NCBI GenBank assembly: GCA_036381215.1
Contig: DASVDF010000091.1
Span: 72,070-136,069, forward strand
Direction of reading: 5' to 3'
Source of the DNA: IDS-8 sp036381215
GTDB lineage: Bacteria; Pseudomonadota; Gammaproteobacteria; Steroidobacterales; Woeseiaceae
DNA: 64,000 bases
In this document: one piece after another, positions 61,925-64,000 of the stretch
Layout of the letters: every line of letters starts with the position of its first letter
How positions within the stretch are numbered: position 1 is the stretch's first letter
Made by a program: the position numbers and the translations under genes
The notes under the pieces: generated by a model
What the model saw: only the letters and a program-made list of their open reading frames with translations
What the model was told of the DNA's origin: nothing
Databases searched by the model: none

Positions 61925-61951
61925 ATTCGCGCGCAATGCGCGCTCCTGCAG
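61925..61951. repeat. REP-like palindrome (GTAGGAGCGCGC family), copy 6
   Basis: ATTCGCGCGCAATGCGCGCTCCTGCAG lies in the 210-base gap between the GH3 stop and the LacI start, both on the minus strand. In this copy the repeat is inside an operon, so it is more likely to affect mRNA stability than to terminate. Confidence 0.75.
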
Positions 61952-61975
61952 CGCCGATTGCGACATTGTGCGCTG

Positions 61976-64000
61976 TTACCGGGCATCTCCCGGGAGGAGG
62001 GTGAAGCGCGCGGACTGCACGTCTGCCGACGACGTGCCGATGTACAGCCTGAATTCGCCCGGCTCGGCGCCGAAGGTCATGTCGCGGCGCCAGAACGCGA
62101 GATCCGCGTCGCTCAACGAGAACGCGACGCGCCGGGTCTCGCCTTTTGCGAGGCGGATCTTCTCGAAGCCCTTGAGCTCCTTCACCGGCCGGGTCACGGA
62201 GCCGACGAGGTCCTGCACGTAGAGCTGCACCACCTCCTCGCCGGCGTAATCGCCCGTATTCGTGACCGTCACGGCAGCCGTGAGCGATTCGCCCGGCCGG
62301 ATAGCGTTCCGGTCCAGCTCGATCGGCGAGTACTCGAACTGCGTGTAGCTCAGGCCGTAGCCGAACGGATAGAGCGGGGTGTTCGGCGTCGCGAGATAGC
62401 GCGACACGTATTTCTCGCCGGGCTTGTACGGACGGCCGGTGCTTTTCATGTCGTAGTAGATCGGCACCTGGCCCACGTTGCGCGGGAATGTCACGGGCAG
62501 CTTGCCGGACGGGTTGTAGTCGCCGAAGAGCACGTCCGCGATCGCGTGCCCGGCCATGGTGCCGGGGAACCAGGCTTCGAGGATCGCGGGGACGTGAGCG
62601 TCCGCCCAGTCGATAGCGAGCGGCCGGCCGTTCATCAGCACCAGCACGATCGGCTTGCCCGTCCCGGCGAGTGCGCGCAGCAACGCCTGCTGCCTGCCGG
62701 GCAGCTCGAGCGACGTGCGGCTGGCCGCCTCGCCGGTCATGTCGCCGGCCTCGCCGAGCGCGGCGATGATCACGTCGCAGGCGCGCGCGGCGGCGAGCGC
62801 TTCCGCAAAACCCGATTCGTCCGTGCTGCCGAGCGTGTAGTCGGCGCCGCGCGCGTAGCGGATCTCCACGGAACTGCCGAGGCGCGCCTCGAGGCCCTCG
62901 AGCAGCGTCACCGGCCGGTCCTCGCGCTCGCCGGCGGCCGACCAGCTCCCGAGCATGTCCGCCTCGCTGTCGGCGAGCGGCCCGATCACCGCGATCGAAC
63001 GGATGTCGTCGGACAGCGGCAAGAGCCCGCCCTCGTTCTTCAGGAGCACCATGGAACGGCGCGCCATGTCGCGCGCCGCTTCGAGGAACTCGGGGCGGTA
63101 GATCACGGCGGCTTCGCGCTCCGGATCCGAGTAGCGGTACGGATCCTCGAACAGGCCGAGCCGGTACTTCGCCTCGAGAATGACGCGCACGGCGCGATCG
63201 ATCGCGGAGGCCGTCACGCGCCCGTGATCGAGCGCGGCCGGCAGGTGCGCGAGGTAGAGGCCGCCCTGCAGGTCCATGTCGACGCCGGCCGTGACCGCGA
63301 TCTCCGCCGCTTGCGCATCGTCGCGCGCGAACCCGTGCGGCACAAGCTCGTTGATCGACGTGTAATCGCTGACGACCAGGCCGTCGAAGCCCCACTCGCC
63401 GCGCAGCACGTCGCTGATGAGCCAGCTGTTGCCGCTCGCCGGGACGCCGTTCAGGTCGTTGAAGGCGGTCATGATGGAGCCCACGCCGGCGTCCACCGCG
63501 GCCGCGAACGGCGGCAGGTAGGTTTCGCGCAGCTCGCGCTCGGACACGTCGGTGGTGTGGTAGTCGCGCCCGGCCTGCGCTGCGCCGTACGCGGCGAAGT
63601 GCTTGGCCGTGGCGAGGATCGTGTCCGGCGCGGAAAGGTCGTCGCCCTGGAAGCCGTGTACGCGCGCCGCCGCGATCAGCGAGCCGAGGTACTGATCCTC
63701 GCCGGCGCCTTCCGCGATGCGCCCCCAGCGCGGGTCGCGCGCGATGTCGACCATCGGTGCGAACGTCCAGTTGACGCCTTCCGCCGCGGCCTCGGTCGCC
63801 GCGATGCGCGCGCTCCTTTCGATCGCCGCGAGGTCCCACGACGCCGCCTCGCCGAGCGGGATCGGGAAGATCGTGCGGTGGCCGTGGATCACGTCGTAGC
63901 CGAACAGGAGCGGAATGCCGAGGCGCGTGTCCTCGACGGCAAGCTCCTGCAGCTCGCGCGTGAAGTCCGCGGTGATCGCGTTGAACACGGAGCCGACCCG
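61976..64000 (-). CDS. GH3 beta-glucosidase-type glycosidase (5' end outside window)
   Basis: The C-terminal 674 residues of a GH3 enzyme are present; the frame stays open to the right edge, and comparison with the GH3 at 15.9-18.2 kb indicates roughly 90-100 N-terminal residues (signal peptide and first strands) lie beyond it. The nucleophile Asp is in VVSDYTSINEL; the second domain has GEAASRTSLELPG and the fibronectin-III-like end is intact (about to 62000). It heads an operon with LacI and the sugar porter. It closely resembles the other GH3 over the whole overlap, so the two are paralogues, perhaps with different substrates. Confidence 0.93.
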   Translation of the reverse strand, partial: RVGSVFNAITADFTRELQELAVEDTRLGIPLLFGYDVIHGHRTIFPIPLGEAASWDLAAIERSARIAATEAAAEGVNWTFAPMVDIARDPRWGRIAEGAGEDQYLGSLIAAARVHGFQGDDLSAPDTILATAKHFAAYGAAQAGRDYHTTDVSERELRETYLPPFAAAVDAGVGSIMTAFNDLNGVPASGNSWLISDVLRGEWGFDGLVVSDYTSINELVPHGFARDDAQAAEIAVTAGVDMDLQGGLYLAHLPAALDHGRVTASAIDRAVRVILEAKYRLGLFEDPYRYSDPEREAAVIYRPEFLEAARDMARRSMVLLKNEGGLLPLSDDIRSIAVIGPLADSEADMLGSWSAAGEREDRPVTLLEGLEARLGSSVEIRYARGADYTLGSTDESGFAEALAAARACDVIIAALGEAGDMTGEAASRTSLELPGRQQALLRALAGTGKPIVLVLMNGRPLAIDWADAHVPAILEAWFPGTMAGHAIADVLFGDYNPSGKLPVTFPRNVGQVPIYYDMKSTGRPYKPGEKYVSRYLATPNTPLYPFGYGLSYTQFEYSPIELDRNAIRPGESLTAAVTVTNTGDYAGEEVVQLYVQDLVGSVTRPVKELKGFEKIRLAKGETRRVAFSLSDADLAFWRRDMTFGAEPGEFRLYIGTSSADVQSARFTLLPGDAR

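Overview
This 64 kb window is high-GC chromosomal DNA from a bacterium that looks like a Gammaproteobacterium. That placement is inferred from the PrkA-YeaH-SpoVR (yeaG-yeaH-ycgB) operon, the Oar-like TonB receptor with an inner/outer membrane cell plan, SusA/SusB-like enzymes paired with a maltose-type MFS carrier, and REP-like 'GTAGGAGCGCGC' palindromes; Xanthomonadales/Steroidobacteraceae-like lineages are plausible. No rRNA, tRNA, CRISPR, phage or transposase gene was seen.

Layout. 1-880: the end of an unrecognised gene, then a decayed di-haem cytochrome pseudogene. 1.4-6.2 kb: prkA-yeaH-spoVR stress operon. 6.4-8.9 kb: exported PRC-barrel protein and three overlapping envelope-stress genes (YqjE-like and DUF3618-like). 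9-21.4 kb: an alpha-glucan locus with a cyclomaltodextrinase-like GH13, a GH97 alpha-glucosidase, a maltose-type MFS carrier, a LacI regulator, a GH3 glycosidase and an Oar-like TonB receptor. 21.6-31.2 kb: a lipoprotein with barrel features, an OPT peptide transporter, an exported amidohydrolase (probable Xaa-Pro dipeptidase type), a 5'-nucleotidase-like lipoprotein, a VIT-family transporter, a glyoxalase-fold protein and an NSS transporter; the peptide transporter and dipeptidase suggest peptide scavenging.

31.5-42 kb: two adjacent hybrid histidine kinases (one a soluble poly-HAMP, Nik1-like protein) followed by a large Calx-beta/thrombospondin-3 surface protein whose C-terminal sorting-type signal is followed, in the same frame, by an outer-membrane beta-barrel. 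42-50 kb: remnant of a formamidopyrimidine-DNA glycosylase gene, M23 peptidase, two cytochromes c, a NmrA/LysR divergent pair, a PEBP protein, a GreB-like factor and a DUF748-like protein. 50-56.4 kb: TrkH divergent from a short KdpD/KdpE-like pair, then small membrane and lipoprotein genes, thioredoxin 2 and a DUF4242-type protein. 56.4-59.1 kb: molybdenum hydroxylase (IorAB type). 59.2-64 kb: sugar porter, a second LacI regulator and a second GH3 enzyme that runs off the window.

The strongest curiosities are the surface protein-barrel fusion, a canonical EF-hand loop inside the TonB receptor, the seven-unit HAMP array, and the fact that the only four TAG stop codons among the 45 gene ends annotated here are all supplied by one REP-like repeat family.
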